Part shown: positions 24,716 to 32,645 of the stretch, one piece after another
Layout of the letters: each line of letters begins with the position of its first letter
How positions within the stretch are numbered: the stretch's first letter is position 1
Assembly: GCA_903910385.1 (NCBI GenBank)
Contig: CAIVZM010000046.1
Coordinates: 1-35,132, forward strand
From: an uncultured Armatimonadota bacterium
GTDB taxonomy: Bacteria; Armatimonadota; Armatimonadia; Armatimonadales; Armatimonadaceae
Length of the DNA stretch: 35,132 nucleotides
Direction: 5' to 3'
The notes under the pieces: generated by a model
What the model was told of the DNA's origin: nothing
What the model saw: the letters and a program-made list of their open reading frames with translations, nothing else
Databases searched by the model: none
Made by a program: the position numbers and the translations under genes

Positions 24716-25402
24716 ATGAAGAAATCCGGCGAAGCCAAACTCCTTGTTATCCTTGCCCTCGTCCTCTTACTGGGCGGCGGTTCCATGTACGGCCTGAAGT
24801 ACCTGCAAGATAAGTCCGACCCGGCGAACCCCGCCAACCGCCCGACTCCGACCGCAGTGACCTGGGATGCCGCCAAGTTCGAGGAAGCGATCAAGAAATC
24901 GCGCCATGTCAAAGGCCCGGCGGATGCCACCGTCTCCCTGATCGAGTTCGCCGACTTCCAGTGCCCGTCCTGCCGACGCGCCTACAACGAGGTTCTGGAA
25001 CCGCTGTTCAAGTCGAAGAAGTCCGTCCGATTAGCGTTCTTCCATTACCCGCTGACCGAGATGCACCAGTTCGCCCGAGCCGCCGCCGCCGCCACCGAAG
25101 CCGCCGGGAAGCAAGGGAAGTTCTGGGAGCTCTACAGTATCCTCTTCGAGGGCGAAAAGACCGAACTGAGCGAACAATATATCGAAGACTGCGCCAAAAA
25201 AGCCGGTCTGGATATGACCCGCTTCAAAACGGATCGCGTCGAGAGCGCCCTGCTCCAGAATATCGATACGGATTTGCAGTACGCCCTCGGCCTGAAAGTC
25301 AATTCGACCCCGACCTTTATCCTGAAGGACGATAATGGCAGGATCAGTGTCTATGTTGGCGGCAAAGATTTGAAAACGGCGCTGGCGAAAATCACTTTCT
25401 GA
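24716..25402 (+). CDS. DsbA-like thioredoxin-fold thiol oxidase, membrane-anchored
   Basis: The 228-residue protein has an N-terminal helix (LLVILALVLLLGGGSMYGL, about 9-27) without a clear cleavage site, so it is probably anchored with the catalytic part outside. The thioredoxin fold has the active site Cys83-Pro-Ser-Cys86 (FADFQCPSC), a helical insert with the repeated Ala-rich segment typical of DsbA, and the cis-proline loop STPTF (Pro199). It would oxidise exported proteins and be re-oxidised by the VKOR protein encoded just upstream. The phosphatase gene follows after 4 bases, so all three may be one transcript. The CPSC site differs from E. coli DsbA's CPHC but is common in this group. 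Confidence 0.93.
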   Translation: MKKSGEAKLLVILALVLLLGGGSMYGLKYLQDKSDPANPANRPTPTAVTWDAAKFEEAIKKSRHVKGPADATVSLIEFADFQCPSCRRAYNEVLEPLFKSKKSVRLAFFHYPLTEMHQFARAAAAATEAAGKQGKFWELYSILFEGEKTELSEQYIEDCAKKAGLDMTRFKTDRVESALLQNIDTDLQYALGLKVNSTPTFILKDDNGRISVYVGGKDLKTALAKITF

Positions 25403-25406
25403 CCCG

Positions 25407-26051
25407 ATGTCTCACGAACCCGCCGAACTGACCCTCCTGCTTGTCCGACACGGCGAAACCGACTGGAACGCCCAGCGACGGTGGCAAGGGCAACGCGATG
25501 TCGCTCTGAACGAGACGGGGCGACAACAAGCGCACCTCCTGCGCGACCGCTTACGGACAAATTACCTGACCGGGACTCCTTATCTGCCCGGCCCACCGAC
25601 TCATTTCTTTTCGTCCCCGCTGTCTCGCGCCCGTGAGACGGCGGATATCCTGTCCGGCGCGTTTTCCCACCCGGTTCCCCTGACAGAAATCCCCGATCTG
25701 CGCGAACGCTCGTTCGGCAAGTGGGAAGGGATGACGATGGAGGAAGTCCACGCGGTACATGGCAAAGACGCCGAAAACGATACCCGCGAATCGTGGGATT
25801 CGGTGGGCGAACGGATGCTCAACGCCCTGGCACAGATTCGGGAGACAGTTCCGCACGGGGTAGCGATGGTGGTCGGGCATGGCGGCTCGTTGCGCTTCTT
25901 ACTCATTCATGCGCTGGGGGCCTCGCAGGATTCCGCCCCGAATTTCCGCCTCGACAACACCGGGCTCTCCATCGCCGTCTACTTCGACCATCCCCACAAA
26001 GGCGCCATCGGCCGCCTGCAACTGGTCAACGACACCTCCCACCTCTGGTAG
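25407..26051 (+). CDS. Histidine phosphatase superfamily protein (phosphoglycerate mutase-like)
   Basis: The start at 25407 is 4 bases after the DsbA-like stop. The catalytic RHGE motif is Arg14-His15-Gly16-Glu17 (LLVRHGETDWN). Further family residues are SSPLSRARETAD (69-80), the acid/base region DLRERSFGKWEG (97-108) and the second histidine His158 in VVGHGGSLR. Members hydrolyse phosphoesters through a phosphohistidine. This sequence fits the broad GpmB/CobC branch (phosphatases of phosphoglycerate, alpha-ribazole phosphate and others), and the substrate cannot be set from sequence. The B12-dependent metH in the window makes a cobalamin-related role possible but nothing near supports it. 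Length (214) is normal. Confidence 0.9.
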   Translation: MSHEPAELTLLLVRHGETDWNAQRRWQGQRDVALNETGRQQAHLLRDRLRTNYLTGTPYLPGPPTHFFSSPLSRARETADILSGAFSHPVPLTEIPDLRERSFGKWEGMTMEEVHAVHGKDAENDTRESWDSVGERMLNALAQIRETVPHGVAMVVGHGGSLRFLLIHALGASQDSAPNFRLDNTGLSIAVYFDHPHKGAIGRLQLVNDTSHLW

Positions 26052-26067
26052 CCGCCGATTGGGTTCA

Positions 26068-26117
26068 TGCGGTACAATTCCATTCAAGTTCTTTCTTGAT
26101 AACAATCTATGTATAAT
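26068..26117 (+). promoter_or_regulatory. Possible promoters of the type II R-M pair
   Basis: TGCGGTACAAT occurs at 26068-26078, and TATAAT at 26112-26117 lies 44 bases before the methyltransferase ATG, with a poor -35 (TTCTTT at 26089-26094). Either could drive the methyltransferase gene; the first is the 11-mer also found before sucA. Confidence 0.35.
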
Positions 26118-26160
26118 GTTCCGCTTTCTGCACATTTGGTAAAGTATTTACGATAATATC

Positions 26161-27216
26161 ATGACTAAAAGAGGCCAATCTTTGTTATTATCCGAACCGA
26201 TTGTAGTCGCACCGTCGTTTACTCCGGAGTCTGAAGCTGTTCTGTTTCATGGCGATTGTTTGGAGGGACTGCGCTCTGTCCCCGATGGTGCAATGAAACT
26301 CATTATCACCTCGCCACCTTACAACATTGGCAAGGTTTACGAGAGCGCAACCGATTTGGACGCCTACTTCACTATGCTGACACCCATTGTGGACGAATTA
26401 GTTCGTGTTCTGGCTCCCGATGGCTCACTCTGTTGGCAGGTGGGAAACTATGTTGACAAAGGCGAGGTTTTCCCTTTGGACATCTTGTACTATCCGTTCT
26501 TCAAGCGTCACGGACTAAAATTAAGGAACCGTATTGTTTGGACGTTTGATCATGGGTTACACGCCTCAAAGCGGTTCAGCGGGCGTTACGAGACGATACT
26601 CTGGTTCACAAAGAGTGATTCGTATACATTTAATCTTGACCCGGTGCGTGTGCCATCGAAATATCCTGGCAAGCGACATTTCAAGGGCGATAAATATGGT
26701 CAGCCTTCGGGTAATCCTCTTGGTAAAAATCCCTCGGATATCTGGCGCATAGTAGCACAGGATTGGGAATCCGAAATTTGGAATATTCCCAATGTCAAAG
26801 CGAACCATCCTGAAAAGACGATTCATCCGTGCCAGTTCCCGATTGAACTGGTGGAACGTTGCGTTTTAGCGCTGACCAATGAAGGGGACTGGATACTTGA
26901 TCCGTTCGCAGGAGTTTCATCCACTCTCATCGCTGCTCTCAAAAATCAGCGACGGGCAATGGGTTGTGATAAGGAATCCGAATATATTGAGATTGGACAG
27001 GAGCGCATTTCAGATTTACGGGCAGGAACATTGCGCTATCGTCCTCTTGGTAAACCAGTTCATCAACCAACCGGACGTGAGAAAGTCTCACAAACACCAA
27101 AGGAGTGGCTGGTTAACAAACAAACGCAAGCTGGAACAGCAAACGGCGAGAACATTGAACATGGGGCGGATCAATCTACTCAGACGCTAACTCTTAATTT
27201 GGAGGGTAACGCCTGA
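26161..27216 (+). CDS. Type II DNA methyltransferase (N4-cytosine/N6-adenine class)
   Basis: The 351-residue protein has the catalytic motif SPPYN at 51-55 (IITSPPYNIGKVY) before the AdoMet motif DPFAGVSSTL (247-256). This order (IV before I) marks the beta class. A TRD-like middle region (about 140-200) contains the common NPLGKNPSDIW. The S-P-P-Y form favours N4-cytosine methylation, though N6-adenine is possible. Its stop overlaps the start of the restriction gene by one base (TGATG), so the two are coupled and methylase is made first. Since the partner is BglII-like, the enzyme probably protects a GATC-centred site, but specificity is an inference. The gene is richer in AT than its neighbours, suggesting transfer. 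Confidence 0.92.
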   Translation: MTKRGQSLLLSEPIVVAPSFTPESEAVLFHGDCLEGLRSVPDGAMKLIITSPPYNIGKVYESATDLDAYFTMLTPIVDELVRVLAPDGSLCWQVGNYVDKGEVFPLDILYYPFFKRHGLKLRNRIVWTFDHGLHASKRFSGRYETILWFTKSDSYTFNLDPVRVPSKYPGKRHFKGDKYGQPSGNPLGKNPSDIWRIVAQDWESEIWNIPNVKANHPEKTIHPCQFPIELVERCVLALTNEGDWILDPFAGVSSTLIAALKNQRRAMGCDKESEYIEIGQERISDLRAGTLRYRPLGKPVHQPTGREKVSQTPKEWLVNKQTQAGTANGENIEHGADQSTQTLTLNLEGNA

Positions 27217-27875
27217 TGCGTATTGCTGCTAAATATTCCTTTAACGGCGGCGAGGAAGCCGTCACGGCAACATATCCACACCTATTGACGGAGATAGAAA
27301 ATGCTATTGACGCAATCGATGCTGAGAAACACCGAACAAAAGAGAGCAAAGAGGTGACGATGGCAGGGCAACTACTTTACAGTCCTGTCGAACTCAACAA
27401 AACATTCAAGGAACTGCTGTCGCCTCTTGGATGGATCAACAAAAGAGTAGAGTGTGTTTACTCCTCTCAATACTATGCAAATGGTTACCAACCTGAAGCC
27501 GAAAACGTTGGATTCCGTGACATGGATTTTTTAAAGGAAAAACTCGGCGTTGAAGTGCAGTTCGGAAAATATTCCTTCATGGTATACAATGTCGCCGCGA
27601 AGATGACAATCTTTCGTAACCTGGGCTTTATTGATACGGGAATCGAAATCGTTCCTGTGAAGCGGTTCGCTTTGCAAATGTCCAGCGGGGTTAGCTATTT
27701 TGAGCAGTTTGTCTGGGATTTGGAACAGCGTGGAGTAGCGGACATTGACGTTCCCGTACTGATTATTGGCATCGATAGTGATACCAATATAACCCATAAG
27801 AGACCAAGGACGAGAGCGGTAAGATCGCTTATCCCTGCCACCCAAGCCATTGATCTTAACCGGAAACCAGAATGA
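27216..27875 (+). CDS. BglII-family type II restriction endonuclease
   Basis: The 219-residue protein has the BglII/BstYI signature. RDMDFLKEKLGVEVQFGKY gives the active residues Asp104-x8-Glu113-x-Gln115, the same spacing as Asp84, Glu93 and Gln95 of BglII, where glutamine replaces the usual lysine. The following GFIDTGIEIVPVK and SGVSYFEQFVWDLEQRG are also family elements. Such enzymes cut AGATCT or RGATCY-type sites as dimers. It starts on the last base of the methyltransferase stop. The N-terminal 50 residues are less conserved. Together with the methylase it makes a complete two-gene system in AT-richer DNA, with dispersed repeats on both sides. The exact target cannot be deduced here. 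Confidence 0.9.
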   Translation: MRIAAKYSFNGGEEAVTATYPHLLTEIENAIDAIDAEKHRTKESKEVTMAGQLLYSPVELNKTFKELLSPLGWINKRVECVYSSQYYANGYQPEAENVGFRDMDFLKEKLGVEVQFGKYSFMVYNVAAKMTIFRNLGFIDTGIEIVPVKRFALQMSSGVSYFEQFVWDLEQRGVADIDVPVLIIGIDSDTNITHKRPRTRAVRSLIPATQAIDLNRKPE

Positions 27876-27984
27876 AGGCGTATCTGGTCAGGAAAAGTAA
27901 TTTGCTCCGTTTATGTCTAAAATGCCGTTTCTCGACCCGGCGTGAGTGATAGAAACGTTGCCATGACGGACAAAAGATACAGCG

Positions 27985-28012
27985 GTGACATGGTCAGACC
28001 GGAAGGTATAAT
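27985..28012 (+). promoter_or_regulatory. Promoter of a possible leaderless small gene
   Basis: GTGACA (27985-27990), 16 bases, TATAAT (28007-28012). The expected start falls on the ATG at 28019. Confidence 0.4.
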
Positions 28013-28018
28013 TGCCTC

Positions 28019-28114
28019 ATGATAACGTTGCCGAAAAATCTGCCGCCGATTCAGCCAGTCGACAAAACGGAGATAGTTCGCGCCTTTACCCGCTTGCGGG
28101 CGGAGCAGGATTGA
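28019..28114 (+). CDS. Possible leaderless small protein (31 aa) or gene remnant
   Basis: The frame begins ATG six bases after a good TATAAT and reads MITLPKNLPPIQPVDKTEI, then VRAFTRLRAEQD and stop. The peptide has a polar, proline-containing start and a basic helix, like the N-terminus of a small regulatory protein or antitoxin cut short. No ribosome site is present, consistent with a leaderless message. It lies between the R-M pair and the dispersed repeats, where a truncated gene is plausible. Support is only the promoter and the uninterrupted frame, so this is tentative. Confidence 0.3.
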   Translation: MITLPKNLPPIQPVDKTEIVRAFTRLRAEQD

Positions 28115-28140
28115 GGATATCGTTAAGTCTATATGCATGT

Positions 28141-28427
28141 TCGTAGGGCGAATGCCCCGTCATTCGCCGATTCCCCGTCATTCGCCGATTCCCCGTCATT
28201 CGCCAATTCCCCGTCGTCCGCCGATTCCCTGCCTACCCGCACGGTAACGCGGAACTGTGCAGGTCGCGATTGATCGGCGAATGACGGGGCATTCGCCCTA
28301 CGAATACCCGCACGGTAACGCGGAACCGTGCAGGTCGCGATTGATTGGCGGACGACGGGGCATTCGCCCTACAAATTCCCGATGGGGCATTGGCGAATGA
28401 CGGGGCATTCGCCCTACGGTGGGTCTG
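28141..28427. repeat. Dispersed repeat block with 18-bp tandem array
   Basis: Bases 28155-28226 are four copies of an 18-base unit CCCCGTCATTCGCCGATT. After them two copies of a roughly 75-base module (CCGCACGGTAACGCGGAAC, GTGCAGGTCGCGATTGAT, then GGCGAATGACGGGGCATTCG and CCCTAC) follow, and a partial third. The same module occurs at 24024-24110. No gene is present; translation only gives artefactual APSFANAPS repeats. Confidence 0.9.
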
Positions 28428-28492
28428 GTCGGGTTGTGGGTGCCGTTGTCGGGGATGGATTTTCTGGGTCTTTCTCCTCTTGTGTCCGCTCA

Positions 28493-28503
28493 TGCGATAC
28501 AAT
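28493..28503 (+). promoter_or_regulatory. Promoter-like TGCGATACAAT before the small basic gene
   Basis: TGCGATACAAT (-10 TACAAT at 28498-28503) lies 66 bases before the ATG at 28569 and differs by one base from the 11-mer at 26068 and 29541. No strong -35. Confidence 0.4.
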
Positions 28504-28568
28504 ACACTTAACCATTATTGAATCTTGCCTTTATATAGGGAAGAGTAACGGAAAGAAAGACTGAACTT

Positions 28569-28769
28569 ATGCGTATCCGCGCCAAAGAAATCCGCCGCAC
28601 CCGTCATCGAAAGGAAGTCCGCGCTCATGCTGCACGACAGCTTGCCGGAACCGCGACTCCTACCCCTGCCCGTGTCGCAACCCCCGCACCTCGTCCCGCC
28701 GCCGCACGACCGCCCCGCGAACGAAAGCCCAAAGCGGAAGAAACGAAGCCCAAAGCGGAAGAAGCATAG
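28569..28769 (+). CDS. Small highly basic protein (66 aa)
   Basis: The protein opens MRIRAKEIRRTRHRKEVRAH, a strongly basic helix, followed by an Ala/Pro/Thr-rich linker and a lysine/glutamate tail with the near-repeat KPKAEETKPKAEEA. The composition resembles nucleic-acid-binding or ribosome-associated small proteins. It is 41 bases before the Hfq-like gene on the same strand and is probably co-transcribed with it, which would suit an RNA-related role. There is no clear ribosome site beyond GGAAAGAAAG about 10 bases upstream. Family unknown. Confidence 0.65.
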   Translation: MRIRAKEIRRTRHRKEVRAHAARQLAGTATPTPARVATPAPRPAAARPPRERKPKAEETKPKAEEA

Positions 28770-28810
28770 GCGACCATTCACCGGGACGCCCACTCCGACA
28801 GAGGAATTCC

Positions 28811-29041
28811 ATGGAAATGGCTGTAGGGACGACGCGAGAGCGCCTGTCCCCCATACCGCAACATATCGCGGAACTGACCAAGTTCCGCGATGAGCGCAAG
28901 CAATTGACCTTTACGCTGATGAACGGACAAACGATAGAAGGCGCCATTCGCTGGTTCGATGAGGAAACGATTCACCTCGTCACCGCAGACCGCCAGGAAA
29001 TCACCCTCTTTCTTCATGCGATTGTTTCCTACCGAACATGA
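28811..29041 (+). CDS. Hfq-like Sm-fold RNA-binding protein
   Basis: The start at 28811 has GAGGA 6-7 bases upstream. The 76-residue protein fits Hfq: an N-terminal helix (QHIAELTKFRDERK), the Sm1 strands LTFTLMNGQTIEGAIRWFDEETIHLVT with the conserved NG and G-x-I-x-x-FD pattern, and the Sm2 strand ITLFLHAIVSYR, where FLHAIVSY corresponds to YKHAISTV of Hfq. Hfq forms hexamer rings that pair small RNAs with messages. The lysine of the YKHA motif is replaced by leucine, so RNA binding at the proximal face may differ. A 17-bp hairpin follows at 29050-29102. It is probably a true but divergent Hfq. Confidence 0.75.
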   Translation: MEMAVGTTRERLSPIPQHIAELTKFRDERKQLTFTLMNGQTIEGAIRWFDEETIHLVTADRQEITLFLHAIVSYRT

Positions 29042-29049
29042 ATACCAAA

Positions 29050-29102
29050 ACGGCGGGGTTCCGTTCGAGGGAGAAGTACTCTCCGGAACGGAACCCCGCC
29101 GT
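29050..29102 (+). terminator. 17-bp hairpin after the Hfq-like gene
   Basis: ACGGCGGGGTTCCGTTC (29050-29066) and its exact complement (29086-29102) enclose a 19-base loop, 8 bases past the stop. No T-run follows. It probably ends or protects the transcript of the small basic and Hfq-like genes. Confidence 0.6.
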
Positions 29103-29221
29103 CTGTCGCAGGTAACGCGACGGGTTTAAGGTACTTGTTTTAGGAATTGGTTGTAAGAACTGATTTAAGGGATCGGTAGAATCGCGAAAAGATGCGGCAA
29201 TGCATCGAATGAAACCGAAAA

Positions 29222-29293
29222 AGGCGCCGAGCGGAATCGAACCGCTGCATAAAGGCTTTGCAGGCCCCTCCCTTACCACTTGGGCACGGCGCC
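29222..29293 (-). tRNA. tRNA-Cys (anticodon GCA)
   Basis: On the minus strand the 72-base sequence folds as a cloverleaf. The acceptor stem is GGCGCCG / CGGCGCC, the D arm CCC-AAGTGGTAA-GGG, the anticodon loop CTGCAAA with anticodon GCA, the variable loop has 5 bases and the T arm is AGCGG-TTCGATT-CCGCT. The discriminator base is U, as usual for cysteine tRNA. CCA is not encoded. The anticodon stem has two G-U pairs (GGGGC / GCCTT). Confidence 0.95.
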
Positions 29294-29311
29294 GGAATAC
29301 CGGGATACGAG

Positions 29312-29320
29312 ATTGTACCA
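29312..29320 (-). promoter_or_regulatory. Extended -10 promoter of tRNA-Cys
   Basis: TGGTACAAT on the minus strand (-10 at 29312-29317) lies 18 bases before the mature tRNA 5' end. It resembles the TGGTATAAT of the VKOR gene. Confidence 0.5.
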
Positions 29321-29330
29321 TGCCTTTGCC

Positions 29331-29450
29331 CGGAGTATCAAGGGGATGCAGGATCAAACGCCACGGAGTATCGAAGGCGCTTAGCATGAACGCCCCGGAG
29401 TATCGAGGGGATGCAGGATCAAATGCCCCGGAGTATCAAGGGCGGCAAGG
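29331..29450. repeat. Tandem repeats of about 33 bp upstream of tRNA-Cys
   Basis: CGGAGTATC starts units at 29331, 29364, 29396 and 29429, spaced 33, 32 and 33 bases. Units 1 and 3 also share GGGGATGCAGGATCAAA; units 2 and 4 are diverged. Another pair, GCGGAAGGAATAGA, is repeated just after it (about 29459-29487). No gene lies between the tRNA and sucA. Confidence 0.8.
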
Positions 29451-29540
29451 CTAACCGGGCGGAAGGAATAGAGGCGGAAGGAATAGATTAGAGGAAGCGT
29501 CGCCGCGCACGACGAATGCCAGACGGTGACAATTTCAAAC

Positions 29541-29551
29541 TGCGGTACAAT
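29541..29551 (+). promoter_or_regulatory. Promoter-like TGCGGTACAAT before sucA
   Basis: TGCGGTACAAT (-10 TACAAT at 29546-29551) lies 37 bases before the sucA ATG. The upstream GTGACA (29526-29531) is only 14 bases away, so the -35 is weak. The 11-mer is identical to 26068-26078. Confidence 0.4.
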
Positions 29552-29588
29552 CAGTATCAGCAGGAAACCTAACAGGTCGCTCTCGATT

Positions 29589-32500
29589 ATGAGTTTACAG
29601 GACGAATTATCCGGCCCCAATGCGGGCTATATCGCCGAACAATACGAACGATACCAGACGGATCCCTCCACCGTCGATGCCGAATTGCAGGCGTTCTTCG
29701 CCAATGGGTACCAATGGGACGGAAGCGCTCTGGCGTCTCCTCCCCCGGCGGAAATACCGGCGACAGCGGCGGCGGGAGTCGCTACCTCCGAATTTTTTAT
29801 CAGTCAGATTGTCGCGGCGGCGCGATTGGGGCGCATCGTGCGCGAACTGGGACACCTCGATGCCCGCATCGACCCGCTCGGTTCGACTCCGCCCAGTGAC
29901 CCGGCGCTCACCCTCGAACGGCACAAACTGACGACAGAAATGCTGTCCGCCCTCTCCCCCGCTGTCATCGGCGGTGCGCTGGCGAAGGGAACCGCGAACG
30001 CGCTTTCCGCGCTTTCCAATTTGCGCCGCGCTTATTCGGGTTCCATCGGCTACGAAGATGACCATGTCCAGATCGCGGAAGAACGCGAATGGCTGCGCGA
30101 ATCGGCGGAAACCGGACGGTTCTTCGAGGGAATGGGCGCGGAAGAGAAGAAAGATTTGCTGCGGCAACTGACCGAAGTCGATACATTCGAGCAGTTTCTG
30201 GATCGCACCCCGCCGTATGCCAAGCAGAAGCGGTTCTCTATCGAAGGCGCCGATTTGATGGTGCCGATGATCGATGCCATTATCCACTGCGCCGCCAAAA
30301 CCGGGACGCGGGAAGTGGTCATGGGCATGGCGCACCGGGGACGGTTGAACGTCCTGGCGCACATTCTGGGCAAGCCTTATGCCGATATCCTCTCCGAGTT
30401 CGCGCACCCCACCCCGACCACCGCAACCAAAGAAGACGGCGAGACACCGGAAAATGCGTCCGTCTCCGATGTCAGCGCACTGGGCTACACCGGCGATGTG
30501 AAGTACCACAAGGGTTACCGACGCGCCTTTGTCGAGGGCGAATCCAATGTTATGCCCATCACGCTGGCGCCCAATCCGAGCCACCTCGAATTCGTCTCCC
30601 CGGCGGTGGTCGGTCGCGCCCGCGCCGCGCAGGAAGACCGCACCTCCGCAGGGACGCCCCTGAGCGATAGCAAAGCGTCCCTGGCGATATTGATCCACGG
30701 CGATGCGGCGTTCCCCGGTCAGGGAGTGGTGCCGGAAACGTTGAACATGAGCCGGATTCCCGGCTACCGGATCGGCGGCAGTATCCATATCATCGTCAAT
30801 AATCAACTCGGCTTCACTACGACACCGTCCGAGGGGCGCTCGACCCTGTATGCCTCCGATCTCGCCAAAGGGTTCGAGATTCCGATTGTCCATGTGAACG
30901 CCGATGAACCGGAAGCCTGTATCGCGGTTGCGAAGATGGCGTGCGCCTACCGCGAGAAGTTCGGCAAGGACTTCCTGATCGATCTGGTGGGATACCGGCG
31001 GTACGGACACAACGAAGGCGAGGAACCTTCTTTCACGCAGCCGTTGATGTACGAAAAGATTCGGAATCATCCGCGCGTTCGGGAAATCTTCGCCAACCGA
31101 TTGATTCAGCAGGGCATTATCACGCAGGCTGATGCCGAGGCGATGGTGGCGGAGGTTCAGGCGAAACTGACCGAAGCGCGCGCGGCGGAACTGGCGCACA
31201 AAATCACCAACCACCATATCGCCGATGAACCGGGCGACTGGAACTGGGTGAATGCCGGACAGACCGGCGTCCCGGCGGAAACCCTGAACGCCATCAATAT
31301 CGCACTGAACACGGTTCCGAGTGATTTCCAGATCAACGAGAAAATCGTCAAAGGCGTTTTGAAACCCCGTCTGGAAGCGCTGGAATCGGGAAAGCCGGCG
31401 ATCAACTGGGCTCATGCCGAGGAACTCGCCCTCGCTACCATTCTCACGGACGGCGTCCCCGTCCGTCTGACCGGGCAGGACACCGAGCGGGGAACGTTCA
31501 CGCAGCGGCATCTGGTCTGGCACGATGTCACGTCCGGCAAGCGATTCTGCCCGATGTACGAACTTCCGGGCGCGAAAGCGGCGTTCGGACTGCACAACAG
31601 CCCGCTGTCGGAAACCGCCGCACTGGGCTTCGAGTACGGCTACAGCGTCCACGCTACCGAAACTCTGGTACTCTGGGAAGCGCAATTCGGCGATTTCGCG
31701 AACGGCGCACAGGTTATTCTCGACCAGTTCATTGTCAGCGGGAACGCCAAATGGGGGCAGTCACCGTCCGTCGTGCTGCTGTTGCCGCACGGTTATGAGG
31801 GACAGGGGCCGGAGCACTCGTCGGCGCGTCTGGAACGATTTCTGCAACTGTGCGCCAATGACAATCTCCATGTGGTCAACTGCTCCACCCCGGCGCAATA
31901 CTTCCATCTGCTACGCCGTCAGGCATCGCTTCTCAGCGGCGAACCGCGCCCGTTGATCGTGATGACGCCTAAAAGTCTGTTGCGCCACCCGAAAGTGACC
32001 TCGTCGCTGGACGAATTGACCACCGGTCGGTTCCGTCCCCTGCTGGATGATGTGCGCGATCCGGCGCGAAAAGCCGCCGTGACCCGATTGATCCTCTGTT
32101 CCGGCAAAATCTACACGGATTTGACTGTCCTTGCGCCCGAACAGCGGTTTGCGCCACGACCGGAGTACGCCGAAAGCGATCATATCGCGGTTGCGCGTAT
32201 CGAGGAGATTTACCCGTTCCCGGCGGAGGAATTGCAGGAACTCCTGCTCTCGTACCCGTCGTTGCAGGAAGTTTTCTGGGTGCAGGAAGAGCCGAAGAAC
32301 ATGGGCGCCTGGTCGTTCGTTTCGCCGTTGTTGCAGGAACTGTTGCAGGAACGATTACAGGAACAATTCGCCGGGAAAGTCACTTTGCGCTATGTCGGAC
32401 GACCCGCTTCCGCGTCTCCGTCCGAAGGATCGATTTCGGCGCATAATCTCGCGCAGTCGCGATTGATAACAGAAGCGTTCCATTCCGTCCGGAGCGGCGA

Positions 32501-32645
32501 AAGCGCCGCCAGCAATTCGGAATCACGAAACGGATCGTCCCACGGAATAAATGGAGACGGAACCAACGGTGTCAGCAAGAGGGATGCCGTCAGTAAAAAG
32601 ATCAAGACAACTAAAACGAGGACAGAAGAAACTCATGCCGGTTGA
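29589..32645 (+). CDS. sucA: 2-oxoglutarate dehydrogenase E1 component SucA
   Basis: I chose ATG 29589 ([22 protein letters not shown]) as it matches the family N-terminus, in which a short SucB-binding segment precedes the catalytic parts. The 1018-residue thiamine-diphosphate enzyme has [17 protein letters not shown] (His249 region), [31 protein letters not shown], the thiamine-diphosphate/Mg segment [19 protein letters not shown] and [11 protein letters not shown], and the transketolase-like C-terminal domain. It decarboxylates 2-oxoglutarate and passes the succinyl group to the lipoyl arm of SucB in the TCA cycle. Its C-terminal ~45 residues are a low-complexity serine/asparagine/lysine tail. 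It overlaps sucB by 11 bases. No lpd (E3) gene is in the window. Confidence 0.97.
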   Translation: MSLQDELSGPNAGYIAEQYERYQTDPSTVDAELQAFFANGYQWDGSALASPPPAEIPATAAAGVATSEFFISQIVAAARLGRIVRELGHLDARIDPLGSTPPSDPALTLERHKLTTEMLSALSPAVIGGALAKGTANALSALSNLRRAYSGSIGYEDDHVQIAEEREWLRESAETGRFFEGMGAEEKKDLLRQLTEVDTFEQFLDRTPPYAKQKRFSIEGADLMVPMIDAIIHCAAKTGTREVVMGMAHRGRLNVLAHILGKPYADILSEFAHPTPTTATKEDGETPENASVSDVSALGYTGDVKYHKGYRRAFVEGESNVMPITLAPNPSHLEFVSPAVVGRARAAQEDRTSAGTPLSDSKASLAILIHGDAAFPGQGVVPETLNMSRIPGYRIGGSIHIIVNNQLGFTTTPSEGRSTLYASDLAKGFEIPIVHVNADEPEACIAVAKMACAYREKFGKDFLIDLVGYRRYGHNEGEEPSFTQPLMYEKIRNHPRVREIFANRLIQQGIITQADAEAMVAEVQAKLTEARAAELAHKITNHHIADEPGDWNWVNAGQTGVPAETLNAINIALNTVPSDFQINEKIVKGVLKPRLEALESGKPAINWAHAEELALATILTDGVPVRLTGQDTERGTFTQRHLVWHDVTSGKRFCPMYELPGAKAAFGLHNSPLSETAALGFEYGYSVHATETLVLWEAQFGDFANGAQVILDQFIVSGNAKWGQSPSVVLLLPHGYEGQGPEHSSARLERFLQLCANDNLHVVNCSTPAQYFHLLRRQASLLSGEPRPLIVMTPKSLLRHPKVTSSLDELTTGRFRPLLDDVRDPARKAAVTRLILCSGKIYTDLTVLAPEQRFAPRPEYAESDHIAVARIEEIYPFPAEELQELLLSYPSLQEVFWVQEEPKNMGAWSFVSPLLQELLQERLQEQFAGKVTLRYVGRPASASPSEGSISAHNLAQSRLITEAFHSVRSGESAASNSESRNGSSHGINGDGTNGVSKRDAVSKKIKTTKTRTEETHAG

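Noticed and set aside
28233-28502. Minus-strand frame with APSFANAPS-type repeats
   Set aside because: Translation of the dispersed repeat block.
29607-31685. Minus-strand frame of 692 codons opposite sucA
   Set aside because: Antisense shadow of a certain gene.
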